Source: Heliocidaris erythrogramma
Taxonomy: Eukaryota; Echinodermata; Echinoidea; Camarodonta; Echinometridae
Direction of reading: 5' to 3'
NCBI GenBank assembly: GCA_025617745.1
Contig: CM046862.1
Location: 54,241,597 to 54,305,596 of the forward strand
Length of the DNA stretch: 64,000 nucleotides
Shown here: in pieces, positions 1-12,085 of the stretch
Layout: the number at the start of each line of letters is the position of its first letter
Numbering within the stretch: the first letter of the stretch is position 1
The notes under the pieces: model-generated
What the model was told of the DNA's origin: nothing
The model's input: only the letters and a program-made list of their open reading frames with translations
The model's database searches: none
Translations under genes and position numbers: made by a program

Positions 1-39
1 TAACCCTCAGTATGGCCCTATAGATCCATCAATGCATGC

Positions 40-985
40 ATACAATAATATTGTTATGGGCCTGTATGGTAGGTCCATTGAATAAGCCAGTTCACGACTA
101 ATCCTTGCACATGTGCATATAAAGTTATGTAAGCCCAGCTTGTGAAATTCACCTATCGAAACCCTTAAAGAGTAATTGAACACGTTCAATACGAAGCCCC
201 ATGCAGATTATGTTCCTTGACATCAATGACACTGTTAAAAAAACTCAATTGATATGCATGCCTCCTTTTAGAAGGCATACAAATATCCATTAATTTCATG
301 TCGAAGAAGATCGCGGAATTATAATGTGAGGCTAGTTTACGTTTTACAGTGAACTAGTTTGTACATAATAAAGATACCTATTTAAAACAAGGAGGTACAT
401 AGGCTAATAAAATTTACCTTATCAACAACGTTGTAAAGACCAAGACATGATAATCATAATACTGGAATATCCCTGAATAGGATTAAAAATTACAGTGTCG
501 TTGAAAAACGGCGCCATTTTCATCCAAGTATTCTTTGTCATTGACACAAAGAAGTAAATTTTAATGTATATTACCGGTGCATAGCATATAAATATTTTGA
601 CATCCAGAAAATAGCTCATGACTTCTGAATTATGTACTTTGAAAATCTGAGCTCGTACTGTGATTCAGTTGAAGGAAAAAAAAAGGATCATGAGCATTAC
701 CATTATAATGCATTGCTATCAACCAGTTCACGATAAAGCCTTGCACACGTGCCTGCAATTATAAAGTTGTGTGGGTCGAGCTTGTGGAATTCACATGTTA
801 ATTTATAAATCACAGACTATTATAACATGCTAAACGAGGACGGAAAGGGCTTCGTGTATGTTCCCTCCCTTGTTATGAAAGACAAAACACTATACAAACG
901 TTATTATGCAATCCCCCTGTTTTCCATTCGTGCCTAAACAGATCCCGGAATTGTAATGAAAAGCTGGCTTATTTTAGAAAGTGCT
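40..985. repeat. Two adjacent copies of a dispersed repeat
   Basis: Two diverged copies lie side by side, roughly 40-345 and 475-985. Both contain an anchor around 'cagttcacgaytaa.ccttgcac' followed by an 'ataaagttrtgt' block, and both end near a 'gatc.cggaattataatg'-type block. The second copy also carries 'cggcgccattttcatcc' and 'gacacaaagaagta'. A third copy sits at 3720-4460. No coding potential or terminal inverted repeat was recognised, so the repeat class is unknown. Confidence 0.6.
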
Positions 986-1289
986 TATTTTGGAAAATCC
1001 TTTTAAAATTTTCCAAATAAATTTTTTTAAATAAAAATCACCTTTTTGAGGGTTTGAAATTGTCTCGCAGTCCAATTTCGGCAAAATCCTAGCTTGTTAA
1101 CTTTTCTATGCAAATTAGCACTGACGTCATTTGGTAGAGTCGTATGACCTCCGCGGTATACTGCTGCACAACAGAGCATGGACTGGCAACCGAGAGTGTG
1201 AGAAACTTTGCTCGACATGATTTTTATATGTAAACAATTTTGTAAGCATTTTACTCCCAGTGTTAAAGATCGTATGCTCGATCTGTAAT

Positions 1290-1365
1290 GAAAAAATGGA
1301 ACCAGCGGGATTCGAATCTACTGCTTGCCGGGCAGCGACTTAACCACCAGGCTATTCTGGTTCGT
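1290..1365 (-). repeat. tRNA-like sequence (SINE head or tRNA pseudogene)
   Basis: On the minus strand, a 7-base acceptor-like arm (GAACCAG near 1361, CTGGTTC near 1299) encloses an A-box-like stretch (TAGCCTGGTGGTTAAG) and a B-box-like stretch (GATTCGAATCC). A CTGC/GCAG anticodon-type stem with a 7-nt loop is also visible. The distance from that stem to the 3' acceptor strand is about 7 nt too short for a normal T arm, so a functional tRNA is unlikely. It is best read as the pol III promoter of a SINE or a tRNA pseudogene. Confidence 0.5.
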
Positions 1366-1369
1366 GGCC

Positions 1370-2170
1370 AAGTCACGAATACTTCAAAATTATGTTTCCA
1401 AATCCATCAGTTTTGTTAAATTATATATTATATGAAAACTAGTTTACATTTTATTCCAACAAGCAACCATTTTTAAGACAGCTCGCACAAGTTTACATGC
1501 ACGAAAACTTAAAAAAAGTTGGAGCCGACTTGCTTTCCAACTGGGCCATCAGGCATCATCAAGATTGGATATTCACATACACACACACACGCGCCGCCGA
1601 TACGAACATTTTGTACTCACAATTATTAATGGTTTATAATTATCTCAAAATTTGATGAAGAACTATATAATTAAATGTCTACAGATATTAGATGTTTTGA
1701 TACTCAAAAAAATGGGTTAAAAAGAAATAAACCTTAGCAAATCTACACAAACCGGCCGGCAAACACACATCGCAGGCACTCATACCCAGTAGTCAGACCC
1801 GTACACATGGTAGACTACATGTAGGCCTACAGCGACGCGGTGAAACCCCGTAGGGCTCCGCTTGAGAACTGGGCTAGATCTGATACACTACTGAGTACTG
1901 TGGAAGAAAAGAACAGAGCTACTCTACGAGAATCGCTCTTTTCTTCCTAATATTGGTCACAGCAGTGAAATATCTGGTGAAACACCTAATAAAGGTTGGT
2001 TTTAACTTGGCACTTGAAATTTTTGGAAAAAACGATACTATGACTTCGAACTGAGTCCACAAAATCAGCGCAAGAACGACCATGTCGGCATTGATTCAAC
2101 AATACAATTTCACAATACGGCGAAAGTTGCTCACCTTAGTTCTCAGTCTGACTTCCGACAATGGTCTCAT
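1370..2170. other. Unassigned non-coding stretch
   Basis: AT-rich sequence with a short (AC)n run near 1577-1592. No open frame, element terminus or RNA gene was recognised. Confidence 0.5.
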
Positions 2171-2175
2171 ACGGC

Positions 2176-2470
2176 TTAATTGGTGGTGTTTTTGAATATT
2201 TGATGCTCTATATTGTGGGCAAGACATCCTTCTAGCAACCTAGCCTTGTATTTCGGGCCAGCTACATCTCCAAAATCAATGTTGCAGTGACGTTCGAAGG
2301 CTGATTTTTCGAAATGGTCCCTACAAATTCGTGCATGCTTGCTGCTGCTGCTGTGAAATCTTTTCGCCGAATTTTCACAAACTTCACCCACAAATTCCGC
2401 TGCTTATTGAGCTTTGGAAAGGTGAAGAAACTGATGTTGGGGTTCTTTAACCCTAAAAGGGCCGGGATAT
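2176..2470 (-). pseudogene. THAP-type zinc finger fragment, frameshifted
   Basis: Two minus-strand frames together resemble a THAP domain, the C2CH zinc-binding DNA-binding module of THAP proteins and P-element-type transposases. The upstream frame (about 2370-2460) reads NISFFTFPKLNKQRNLW followed by KIRRKDF, matching the SFHxFP, W and RxDF positions of the family. The downstream frame (about 2176-2370) reads KHARICRDHFEKSAFE, matching the C-x2-H-F-x4-F signature. The frames switch inside a run of GCA repeats, consistent with slippage. The N-terminal Cys pair is not visible: the sequence runs into a 25-base G tract near 2489-2513. No flanking exon or promoter was found, so it could be a decayed transposase exon or a retained host gene fragment. 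The family call is an inference from motif spacing. Confidence 0.62.
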
Positions 2471-2488
2471 TTTGGATATGCCATGGCC

Positions 2489-2513
2489 GGGGGGGGGGGG
2501 GGGGGGGGGGGGG
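2489..2513 (+). repeat. 25-base poly-G tract
   Basis: An uninterrupted run of G. It sits at the truncated end of the THAP fragment and is followed by the CpG-rich stretch 2536-2582. It is one of more than 25 G or C runs in the window. Confidence 0.9.
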
Positions 2514-2652
2514 TGGAATCCCCCCTGATATCTCTGATATCTCGACCGTCGACCGCGCGATCGCGCCGAAAATCGGCACGCACAACGTTATCTACATAAT
2601 TGTATCCGGAAAATGTTCACCTTAATTAATTATGCAAATTTATGCAAGAAAT

Positions 2653-2945
2653 AAAAATTTTGCTCTAAATCATTAAATAAAGCACACCAAAAAAAAAAAT
2701 ATTTTTGGTCTAGACACTCTTTCCACTATTCTAAATATACTTGAAAAAAATTCGGTATCAAAATTGATTTCTTATATATTTTATTGTATTTAAAATTTCT
2801 TATGTATTTCTTTGTTTTTTAACCTTTTGTTTTTTATTGTTTATTGGATGAAATTTGTCGGGGACACTTTCGCGAACATAAACAGCCTAAAATAAATTAA
2901 TTTCAATCAGCAAATCTAAAAATATTCATAGATTTCTAATTTTTT
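2653..2945 (+). repeat. Dispersed repeat, copy 1 of 2
   Basis: Closely matches 11803-12085 in the same orientation, including 'ttttgctctaaatcatt', 'ggtctagacactctttcc' and 'gggacac.tt.gcgaacata'. Copy 2 lies directly beside a LINE ORF1-like remnant, so this may be untranslated sequence of the same retroelement. That link is an inference. Confidence 0.7.
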
Positions 2946-3445
2946 TTTTTTTTTTTACGACAGTATAATACATAATACACGCAGCTAGTTCTGTCCGCAG
3001 CACTTCCGGGTTTTCGATCACGATCGCGATCGCAAAGGCAGCACGATACGCGATATCGATAGTAAAAAAAAAACCCCAAAAACCTAGGGTCGGCGACATT
3101 TTTAGGGTCGGGCGGGTTACGCCAATACAACAATTTTTTTTTTTTTGGCCTGACTTCGGAACCACATGCCCGGACATCGCGAATTTGGTCTCAAAAGATG
3201 CGTGAGATTCGAAAGAAAAAAGTCATGAAACGCCGCGGCGACTGCTTTGCGCGTTGCGGATCGCGAGAAACGTCCGGGGGGGGGGGTAAAGTATTGTAAC
3301 AACAACCCCCCCCCCCCCCCAAAAAAAAAAAAAAAAAAAAAAAAAAACACACACACACAACGCAATTTCGTGGCATTTTGCCACAAAACGTAAGGATTCC
3401 CCCCAAAGAAAGTGACTCTCGTTGATGTTGTTTTTTTACACACTA
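2946..3445. other. Homopolymer-rich block with CpG-rich palindromic core
   Basis: Contains T, A, C and G homopolymers (for example C 3306-3320, then A 3321-3347 and an (AC)n run) and the self-complementary cluster 'cgatcacgatcgcgatcgc' near 3014-3032. Open frames here are homopolymer artefacts. It could be a short DNA transposon, but no target duplication was identified. Confidence 0.4.
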
Positions 3446-3719
3446 GTTCAATAGCGCGCGTTATGCACCGGATGAATTGACCTGGATGAATTGATCAACT
3501 GTACCCAGTGACGCCATAGCAGGTCAACCCCGCTTCGATGTTTATCGGTCTGTTTGAGAAATCTGGCTCAATAAGGGCAATAATCAAGGGTACATTTTAT
3601 GCAAAAGATCTATTTTAGTTTCTAAAATTAATGAAAGCTTTATTTCAATATGTTTATTATTTATTTACAAACCATATTCTTGCACTTGGGGGTCGGAAAA
3701 AATCAACATATGGGCTCTT

Positions 3720-4460
3720 TAACAGGATTTTAAACAATGTCGATGGAAACGGCGCCATTTCTATCCAGCATTCACGTTTCATTGGCACAAAGAAGTAGCT
3801 TTTAATTCATATTAACGATGTTATCTGGACATCACATCAAATGGATCATGACTACTGAATTACAGAACTTTGACTAAGTTCAATTCTGAAATGGCGCCAC
3901 TTGGTATCAAGTAATCACAAGGCTCAAAGCAATGACCCACATGGGCTAAACTAAAACAGTGGTTGTTGATGAACCTTGCATCTCAAGGATTAATACCAGC
4001 CTTATTCCTTGCAAGTCAAAACTTAGACCCTGTCTAACAAGTCACAAACTTTCTTCTTCTTTTTTTTAGTATTGTGATTCAAATGACAATAATGGCGCCA
4101 TCTTGACCTACCGCATTATTATACAATGTGGTAATGATCTTAAATGTGAGCTATATAATAAAGCATTCCACGCATTTGCATGTGAAATGTGACAAGGTGT
4201 TTTGGCGCCAAAATTTTGGTGGCCATCAACATGATGGTACATTGCTATCAACCAGACCACGATCAAGCCTTGCACACGTGTATACAATTTTAAAGTTACG
4301 TGGGTCCAGCCTGTGGACTTTTCATTCATTCAAAGTTCAAAGACTATTCTACCATGCTCGTTTCATAAATACATTTAAAAAAAAAGAAAAAGAAAGAAAA
4401 AAAATGCCAACGTGCCCGACAAGATCCCGGAATTATAATGAGAAGCTGCATAGTTTGTTC
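3720..4460 (+). repeat. Dispersed repeat, third copy, interrupted
   Basis: The part 3721-3880 matches 479-640 ('acggcgccattt.tatcc', 'gcacaaagaagta'). The part 4230-4450 matches 700-970 ('cattgctatcaaccag', 'ccttgcacacgtg', 'agatcccggaatt'). The roughly 350 bases between these blocks look inserted relative to the 0.5 kb copy. Confidence 0.6.
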
Positions 4461-5159
4461 GTATACATGTGCTTGTGGCTTACAGTACGGAAATGGTTTG
4501 ATCATGAAATGGTTTGATCATGAAAAGTGGCCTTTGTGATAAAGCATTCCTTCCTTTATTATTTTGCATGTGAAGTTTACACAGTTAAGATGTTACGTAA
4601 TTTACAAGAGGCTGTTCCATTCATGTCTTATTTGAATAGCAAGAAAATACAACATTTCAAATGGAGATGAAATAGAACAGTGCTCTGACCAATTAAAAAA
4701 CATTATGCATTCTCAAAATTGGATGCCACCTTGGTTACAAGACATTATTCTTGTGAAAAGAATACAATATCCTAGTTTCAAAACACCGCTGAGTATGAAT
4801 CGAAAATGGATGTTTTGAAATGTCTAAAATGGGGACAAACAAAAAGAGTGACTAACAAGGACACCTCGATATTAACCACATTTCCCAGTGCTGGTTTTGT
4901 CCAGCTTTCACGCAATTCACATAAAACCTTCCCTTGGACATGCTGCAAATGACATGGTTTAAGAAAAACATACACATAAGCAGCGACATGGTGTATATGC
5001 TGTTCGAAGTACATGTAGATGTAATTCCCATAACCAAATCCCATGACCAATTCCCAAGACCAAATGTCATGCATATGACATATATGACCAATTAGATACA
5101 AACAAACTCATATATCTCACTTTGTCCAACTTTTGAATTCTGCAATGTAATGTAATGGT
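4461..5159. other. Unassigned stretch
   Basis: Only a 16-base tandem duplication ('atggtttgatcatgaa') near 4493-4524 was noticed. Open frames lack recognisable motifs. Confidence 0.4.
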
Positions 5160-5905
5160 ACTTATTTTTAACCCTAAAAGTGCAATATGTATAAAATATT
5201 GATTGATTTTTTCTTACATTGTATTTAATCATTATTTAGACTGTTTGCTCAATTCCCGGCATATGTGTTGTTACAACCTATTTCATATGTATTCATAATT
5301 ATTTTTAGTGCTTGATTTAATAGGAAAATCCTACAATTCTATCAAAGTTTTTAAGTTTTGCGACCATAATTTTGGATGCCATTACTACTGGTATATTTCC
5401 CTCATATTGTTTTTAATATTAAGCATTAAAAGCAGCATCCTAAACATTTCCTTCAAAGTTTTCAATTTTCATAGCGCTTTAAAAAAACATGCCTTCTGGT
5501 GTATATTCTTCAACTTCTTTTGTTCATTTGTTCCCAATATTCCCAAGTATTCTAGCATATGACTGGAATTGATACATAGTTTTTTTGTGCTGCATGGATA
5601 TTCTTTAGAATTAATTCTACCACAGTATAATTTTATCTTCAATTACTTTATTTTATTGCTCTTTTTAATTTTTGTTATTCTTTAGTTCAGAACAAATTCT
5701 ACAATGTTTCTATTCGTTATTCTGGTATGCCTTCTGATATTTCCTTTAGGCCATAATCATTTACAATTTATTTATTTGAATTAATAATTTGTATGTTTCT
5801 AATATTTTGATGTTTTTATCGTAACTATTGTTAATATGACAGCATTAGTCTTCTGACTTTTGTCATGTGTTCTGATATCCATAAAACCGAATTGAATTGA
5901 ATTTC
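5160..5905 (+). mobile_element. Possible LINE 3' end
   Basis: AT-rich sequence ending in 'ataaaaccgaattgaattgaatt' at 5881-5904. The same short GAATT-repeat tail ends the clear LINE copy at 56361-56377. No reverse transcriptase coding was recognised, so this would be only a 3' untranslated remnant. Confidence 0.35.
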
Positions 5906-6069
5906 ATGCATACGATCACATTTCATACATATGAATTAATAATGTATCATTTGAATCCGCTATTGATCCATCCATTGCATAGAATTTTATCTTATGCAAG
6001 AGTCCTTGCATGCGTATTTCTCAAAACTTGAACTAGATAAACCAGAAACTGAGTACATATTCCATAGGT

Positions 6070-6545
6070 GTTATGGCTCAGGCGCGGATCCAGGGGGGGG
6101 GGGTTGGTGCAGCGGGCCCGGCCCCCCTCCCCCGCCCAAAAAAGAGGGAAAGAGAGAAGGAAAAGAAGGGAAAGGGGGAGAGGAGAGAAAAGGAAAAAAA
6201 AAAGGAAGACAAAATGAAAATGGGAAGAAGGATGCCGGGCGCCAAAAGGGCTTTCCACCGTTCCAACCCCCCCCCCCCCTCCTCCATAAAAAATGGGGAG
6301 AAGGGAGGAAAAGGGATAGATGAGAGAAAGGGGAAAAAGAGGGAGAAGAAAAAGGAAAAGGGGGAAGGGGGAAGGAAGCCGGAGGCCGAAAGGGCCTTGC
6401 TCCCACGTTGTCTTATCTCCCCATCTCCAAGAAAAAAAAACAGAGCAGGGTGAAAGGGAAAGAAAAAAGAGAATATAAAGGGAAGGAAAACGCGGAGGAA
6501 TAAGAAAAGAAAAAGGGATGAAATTTTCCTGGAAATGAAAACAAA
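6070..6545. repeat. Poly-G/poly-C and homopurine block
   Basis: Starts with 'caggcgcggatccaggggg' and continues into C runs and long, almost pure purine tracts (about 6136-6240, 6290-6375, 6427-6535). The 'gcggatccagg' phrase recurs at about 50385 and, inverted, near 10980. The overlapping long frames in four registers are products of base composition. Long homopurine tracts can form triplex structures; that is general knowledge, not shown here. Confidence 0.65.
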
Positions 6546-6839
6546 CAAAAAAGCTTAATATCAATAAAGTAATTTAAATGCTTATCAAAGCGCTACCATT
6601 CTGAATATCTATATGTTAAAATTTAAGAATAATAATAAAATTTCATCTCATTTGATAACAGATGGGTGAACATAATTTAGCTGTGAACATAATTTTGCTG
6701 TAAACTAGTTTTGCTATATGTGCTGTATAATTAAAATGGTTTGTTTGTTAATTCTATTATGTGCAGTAGTTTGTTGTTATTAATGTGTTCATAAAGTATT
6801 GCAAAGTCAAAAGCAATATTTAATAAAGATATTTCTATA

Positions 6840-7045
6840 AGGGGGAAAAAAATGGGCTCCCCCCCCCCCCCCACCAAAACGAGGGAGAGAGACGGGAAAA
6901 GAATCGAAAGAAAAGAGAGAGAAGGAAATAAAATAAAGAGAAGGAAAGAAAAGGGGAGAAGAATTGAAGATCGGGTTTTCCCTCGAGCAAGGTACGCTGG
7001 TGCAAATGGGTATGTGAGAGAGAGAGGACAGGGGTGCAATCGAAT
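6840..7045. repeat. Second C-run plus homopurine block
   Basis: A C run at 6859-6872 is followed by a purine-rich tract to about 6970, with the same architecture as 6070-6545. Not coding. Confidence 0.55.
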
Positions 7046-7109
7046 GTTTATCGTATCGAACATTGGTTTGGATTTGCAACTTTTTTTACATCGTTATTTT
7101 CTGTAGGAT

Positions 7110-8700
7110 GTTGTCTATTCATTGGGTGAGTTTGATAAATATTTTGTCTAAATTGTGTTTGATATGGCTGATTACAGGCGCACGCCACAACGCCTAATTC
7201 TTTGTACCTATATATCAACAAGATAAATGCGACTGCCTATTATGCCTCCGCCCTTTTTTTTAAAGATATCGCAATGTAATTTCATAATAACTTGGCCTCT
7301 GTGACCCTTCAGTTTTGACCTACTTCAAAATTTAATCACATTGTCTTCCTAGTCGTTTGATGCAGTTGAATGACCTCACATTGTTTATTTATCTGTTTTG
7401 AAATGTTGAATTTGCTTTTTTACAGGCGTGTATCAATCAGATATGATTATTTACGTCTGGGACAGACCTTTAATATCACCATCTAAAAGACGTGACTCAG
7501 ACTCGATCTAGGGTTCTCTGAGTGTGCCTCAGTTTATAACTCCCACTTTTGGCTGGATTACAAGGCCTATTGCTTTTGCTGTGTATCTTTTATCATTGTT
7601 GTCCTATGTATATTTGAATTATGCTTAATTCATCATGTATCAGCTATTAGCTGTCATCTTGAACATCGTTCAATAAAAGCGTATCAAATCAAGTGTGAAC
7701 GTCATATCTCTTATGAAATAGTATGCATACATCATACTAGCAAGTGGAACTTTCTTTTGTACTTGTGTGAAAGAAAGTGTTTGGAACTTATAGTGCACAT
7801 GATGCAATTTCAGGTGCGATTTTTCTTAGTGAAACGCATTGCCATTCTTGTGGAATACTTCCTTCTTTGGAAGGTCAAAATATTAGGAATATTAGGATAG
7901 GAGTACAACATTCTTCTTCATTTTCTCATATGTTTAGTTTAATTGAAAAATGTTTCTGGAATTACTTAATTATTATCAATTCATTTAGAATCATTAGAGA
8001 ATCCCTTTACTTGTTTATCCTATCATTGGTTATGTAAATTTGGTATGAGTTTATAACTGAAATCGTCAAAAGAATATTCTTTTTTTTTTTACAATGACTT
8101 TCTTTTCCCCTTTTTTCGAGTTTAATCAAAACCATATTGAACATGATATAAGAACTACTTTCGAAAAATAAACTCAAGGGCAATTTCAAAGGCCTATTAT
8201 ACTGCCAATATAAATCATGTTCGGATTATGTAATACACCATTGTAATGTTCGCACATTTCTAAAGGTGATAGACAGGGCTATTGAAACTGTCTTGAGTTT
8301 ATATTTCGTGAGTAGTTTTTATCGTGTTATTGTTAATGTTACAGAATCTGAGCTGTACATTTGGTATCATGTTAAAGTCTGTAAAATTTTCTCTGAAACA
8401 AACCCCCAACAAATTCATTAATTTTGGGATGTTCATAGCAATAGTGCTGAATATTGGGAAAACTCTGAAGTTAGATGCTGCAGTATGGATCGCTATTTTC
8501 AACTGAGGACCCTGACTATTGACTCTTATTTCAATCCTTTTCTTTAGCATGGCTGTTGCTTGAATGATTTAAATTTCCAATATGAAACATGCACGATAAT
8601 TAGATTAAGAATTTACCGTAGGCTTTTATATTGTTATTTTTGTTTGATTGTGCCCATTCCCTTTAAATTAGACGTTTATTCTAAATTCTTCTTTTTTCCC
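7110..8700. other. Unassigned AT-rich stretch
   Basis: No domain-bearing frame, tRNA-like sequence or terminal repeat was recognised. The short frames at 7777-8037 and 8299-8550 have no motif or splice-site support. Confidence 0.4.
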
Positions 8701-8709
8701 CTACAACTA

Positions 8710-10040
8710 AAGTGCGTCCAACAAAAATTTAACAGTTGGAAAAAGTCTTCCCAAATAAATATTTCAGAATATTTTGAATAAATTTTAGTTCTTGTAGATA
8801 GCTTAGGGTCTTTTCTAACAAATGACACCAAAATATCTCACAATATTTTACGCTTAAGTGAGCAAAACCCGCTTGTGTGAAATGGTGCAAAATCCATAGA
8901 TGACAAATGTTGTTCATGTTCTGGCTGGTATCGGCAAAGTTGAAAGTCGTGAAAAGGCTTAAAAATGTTATATTATGATCATTAAAGGCCAAGTCCACCC
9001 TAACAAAAAGTTGATTTGAATAAATAGAGAAAAATCCAACAAGCATAACACTGAAAATTTCATCAAAATAGGATGTAAAATAAGAAAGTTATGGTATTTT
9101 AAAGTTTCGCTTAATTTCGCAAAACAGTTATATGCATATCCTGCTCAGTATGGAAATGAGGGAACCAGTGACGTCACCCACTCACTATTTCTTTTGTATT
9201 TTATTATGTGAAATATAGAATATTTTAATTTCTGCAGATTTCACAATTATGAAGCTCTCATTGAATTGTGTATAGGTTGCAACAATGGCAATTACACATG
9301 TTCAGCGAGGAATCAAACCTTGTTTCACATTATAACAAGGAAAAATTAAAATATTTCGTATTTCATGTAATAAAATACAAATGAAATAGTGAGTGGGTGA
9401 CGTCACTGGTTCCCTCATTTGCATACTGAGCAGGATGTGCATACAACTGTTTTGCGAAATTAAGCGAAACTTTAAAATACCATAACTTTCTTATTTTACA
9501 TCCTATTTTGATGGAATTTTCAGTGTTATGCTTGTTGGATTTTTTCTCTATTTATTCAAATCACTTTTTGTTAGGGTTGACTTGGCCTTTAAGAGACAAC
9601 TAGTGAAGGAACAGACTTTGTTCACTGTATATCCTGATATATGACTGACCAAAAGTAAAATTTTGAAACACTCAAAAAAAGTAGTTAATTGCTCACACAA
9701 GCATAAGATTTTGATGGGATGTGTAAGGATATACAGAGAACAAAGCCTGTTATTTCATATATTGCCCTTTATTGATCAGAATATGGAATTTTCTAAGCCT
9801 TTTCATGACTCTCAGCTTGGCTGATACCAGCCAGAGTCCATATCAATTCTTGTCAAGTCTGGATTTTTGCATTCTTTCACAAAATTGGCTTTTGCTCGCT
9901 CAAGCGTAAAATATTGTGAGATATTTTGGAGTCATTTGAGAGAAGCTATCCACAGGTATGAAAATTTCCAAAGAAAATATTTTGAAACATTTATTTGGGG
10001 AGACTTTTTCCATAATTAACTTTTTTTCTGGGAGGCACTG
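8710..10040. mobile_element. Inverted-repeat DNA transposon, interrupted by a nested MITE
   Basis: The flanks of the nested MITE are inverted copies of each other: 8725-8980 against 9770-10030 (for example 'aaaatatctcacaatattt' at 8831 and its complement near 9913). The right end reads 'gggaggcactg' then TA. The left end reads 'aagtgcgtcc' after TA. This arrangement fits a TA-targeting Tc1/mariner-type non-autonomous element of about 0.72 kb before interruption. A truncated relative lies at 16797-17155. No transposase frame is present. Confidence 0.7.
8986..9588. mobile_element. TTAA-flanked palindromic MITE
   Basis: A 603-bp element with inverted arms of well over 200 bp. The left end AGGCCAAGTCCACC and right end GGTTGACTTGGCCT are flanked on both sides by TTAA (8982-8985 and 9589-9592). 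The arms share 'gggtgacgtcact' and 'aagttatggtatttt' in inverted form. TTAA duplication is typical of piggyBac-type and some Kolobok/Sola3-type elements. I associate this sequence with a common sea urchin repeat, from memory. Confidence 0.85.
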
Positions 10041-11295
10041 TATAGACAATATTATTAGAAAATTGTGATTTTTAACGCAGTTTCATGAATTTCCATGGCA
10101 AATTATGTGCTTTAACATGATTAAAGATTGAAAATAGTATACAGATAAACCCTGCATTGCATTATGGAGCACAAAAAACTACTTTTTCCTTGTACCGACG
10201 GGAATAAAAACCATAATTTAATTCACAACACAATCGATTGTTCACACATAACCAATCAGAAATGTGGGTAAAACAAAAAAAAAACCCAGCATACTTTGTT
10301 GTTTGAATGAACAGATATCTTCAAATATTTCTCGAGATATATTAAAAGGTTTCAGGGGGAAGGCACTCTGTGACCAAGTATTGATTAAAGATAGGTTAGG
10401 TCATTGGTATTAGCCTAAGACGAATCAATTAATGACTGGTTTGCACAAAAATATTAGTGCTGTTCCTTTTGAAATTTGATTTACAGTATATGCCATTTCA
10501 GTCTTTTCAGATACATAACTGTTTGATATCTTCGCCGACTGTCGCCGAGGAGTAATGATTTGCCACAGTAATGAGCCCTTAGTACGGCTCCTGGCTTCCT
10601 GCAAGAGCCGACGCATGCTAATAAGGATTCACGAAACTCAGTGTTTAGGGCGGATTTCGAGGAAGTTAGCGTACATGACCATAATGACACCATCAGAAAC
10701 AGACGTTAGTTATTACCGAACAAAAGATGAATAAGTAGCCCCTCAAATTCATAGGTGTCAAATTGTAAATATTTTCTTTCGGAATTTAGAAACTTTAGTC
10801 ATTATAATGATCTGTATGGACTTTAAAAATTTCAGAATGTTCTTCCGGCGGGAGTGAAAGCCCTTTATATGCTTTTGCCCCCCCCCCCCCGAGATCGAGC
10901 GTCAGATACGCCATTTGTCACCATTATTGTAGCAATATGTAGCTCACATGATTTAAAATTTGGCCCTTCTAAGAAATCCTGGATCCGTGCCTGTTATGGC
11001 TTAAAACAAATTTCACATTAGCGTACCCAACAATGATTTCTTTGAGTAAAAAATGATCATGCGGGTTTATACTGAATAATGAGTAGCTCTATCCCGAACT
11101 GTTCCGCTTTTTCATCATCTTAATTTCAAGCCCATTTTCAACAACAAAATAGTAATAACAATAATAAATTATGATGTTGCAAAATTCAGTTATACCGGAC
11201 CTATAAGTCATATTAGGTTCGTGTTTTTTCAACAATCTATATCTGTTGCATCTTATATCTCATGATAACATTGCAGAATTTTAAAAAGTAAAAAT
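10041..11295. other. Unassigned stretch with a poly-C element remnant
   Basis: A C run lies at about 10879-10890, and 'aatcctggatccgtgcc' (near 10976) is the complement-type end of the 'gcggatccagg' repeats. No coding signal was recognised. Confidence 0.4.
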
Positions 11296-11301
11296 GAATT
11301 C

Positions 11302-11760
11302 TCATCTATATTGTTGAAAAGTTTCACTTTCCAAATTTCCAATTACTCTAGGTTTTTTGTCATTCCTAAGCTTGTACGCTACCCGCGCTAGGATTCCACG
11401 TCTCAGCTTTAAAGCTGGAGGGAGGTCGACCCGTATCGTGATGCGGGCTGATGCTTTGGCTGCTTCGTCAGGAGTAGCCCTGGCACGCTTCCTCTGATAC
11501 ATTTCAAACTGCAAAAGAACATGATCCCTGTCTGCCATCGTGATAAACTACGCGATAATCAGAGATGGACGGGTGCTGCGTTGAGAACCTTCGACCGGCT
11601 CTTGTGGGTCCCGGCTCGGGAGGCGGTGAGCATTGGCAATCATGATCCTTCGAGACCTTCGAGACCTTCCTCAATCCCCACATGTGCAAAAACCTGCTTG
11701 AGCTGTGCAAATACATTTTCACCTTGCTTTTTCTCGATCCCATAGAATAGAAAATTTCCT
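11302..11760 (-). pseudogene. LINE ORF1-like remnant, frameshifted
   Basis: The minus strand reads, across at least two frames, a segment with IEKKQGENVFAQLKQVF near 11700-11745 and a C-terminal segment with DLPPALKLRRGILARVAY near 11360-11430. This order, a short RNA-binding-type region followed by a basic region, resembles the nucleic-acid-binding ORF1 proteins of L1-like non-LTR elements. The frame is broken between the segments by stops and shifts. No adjacent reverse transcriptase is visible. The call is an inference from memory of the family and could be wrong. Confidence 0.4.
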
Positions 11761-11802
11761 TTATGGTTATAAATTTCCATACGAACTAGCTTCATATGAA
11801 AT

Positions 11803-12085
11803 CAAAATTTTGCTCTAAATCATTAAATAAAGCTTTAAAAAAAATGCTAATTTTTGGTCTAGACACTCTTTCCAGTATTCTTAACAAATATACTTGAAAA
11901 AAACTCGGTAACATGTATTTTATTGTATTTAAAATTTCTTATTAATTTTTTTTTACCTTTTGTTTTTTATTGTTTTTTGGATGAAATTTGTCAGGGACAC
12001 CTTTGCGAACATAAACAGCATAAAATTTTAATCAGCAAATGTAAAAAATATTCATAGATTTCTAAATTTTGGCTGAAACACATTT
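11803..12085 (+). repeat. Dispersed repeat, copy 2 of 2
   Basis: Same-orientation match to 2653-2945, with small indels and homopolymer differences. Confidence 0.7.

Noticed and set aside
1290-1365. Functional tRNA gene
   Set aside because: The T arm is too short and the anticodon loop lacks the expected T at position 33.
5992-6564. Overlapping long open frames in several registers
   Set aside because: They arise from G/C runs and homopurine sequence, are open in four frames at once, and have no domain.
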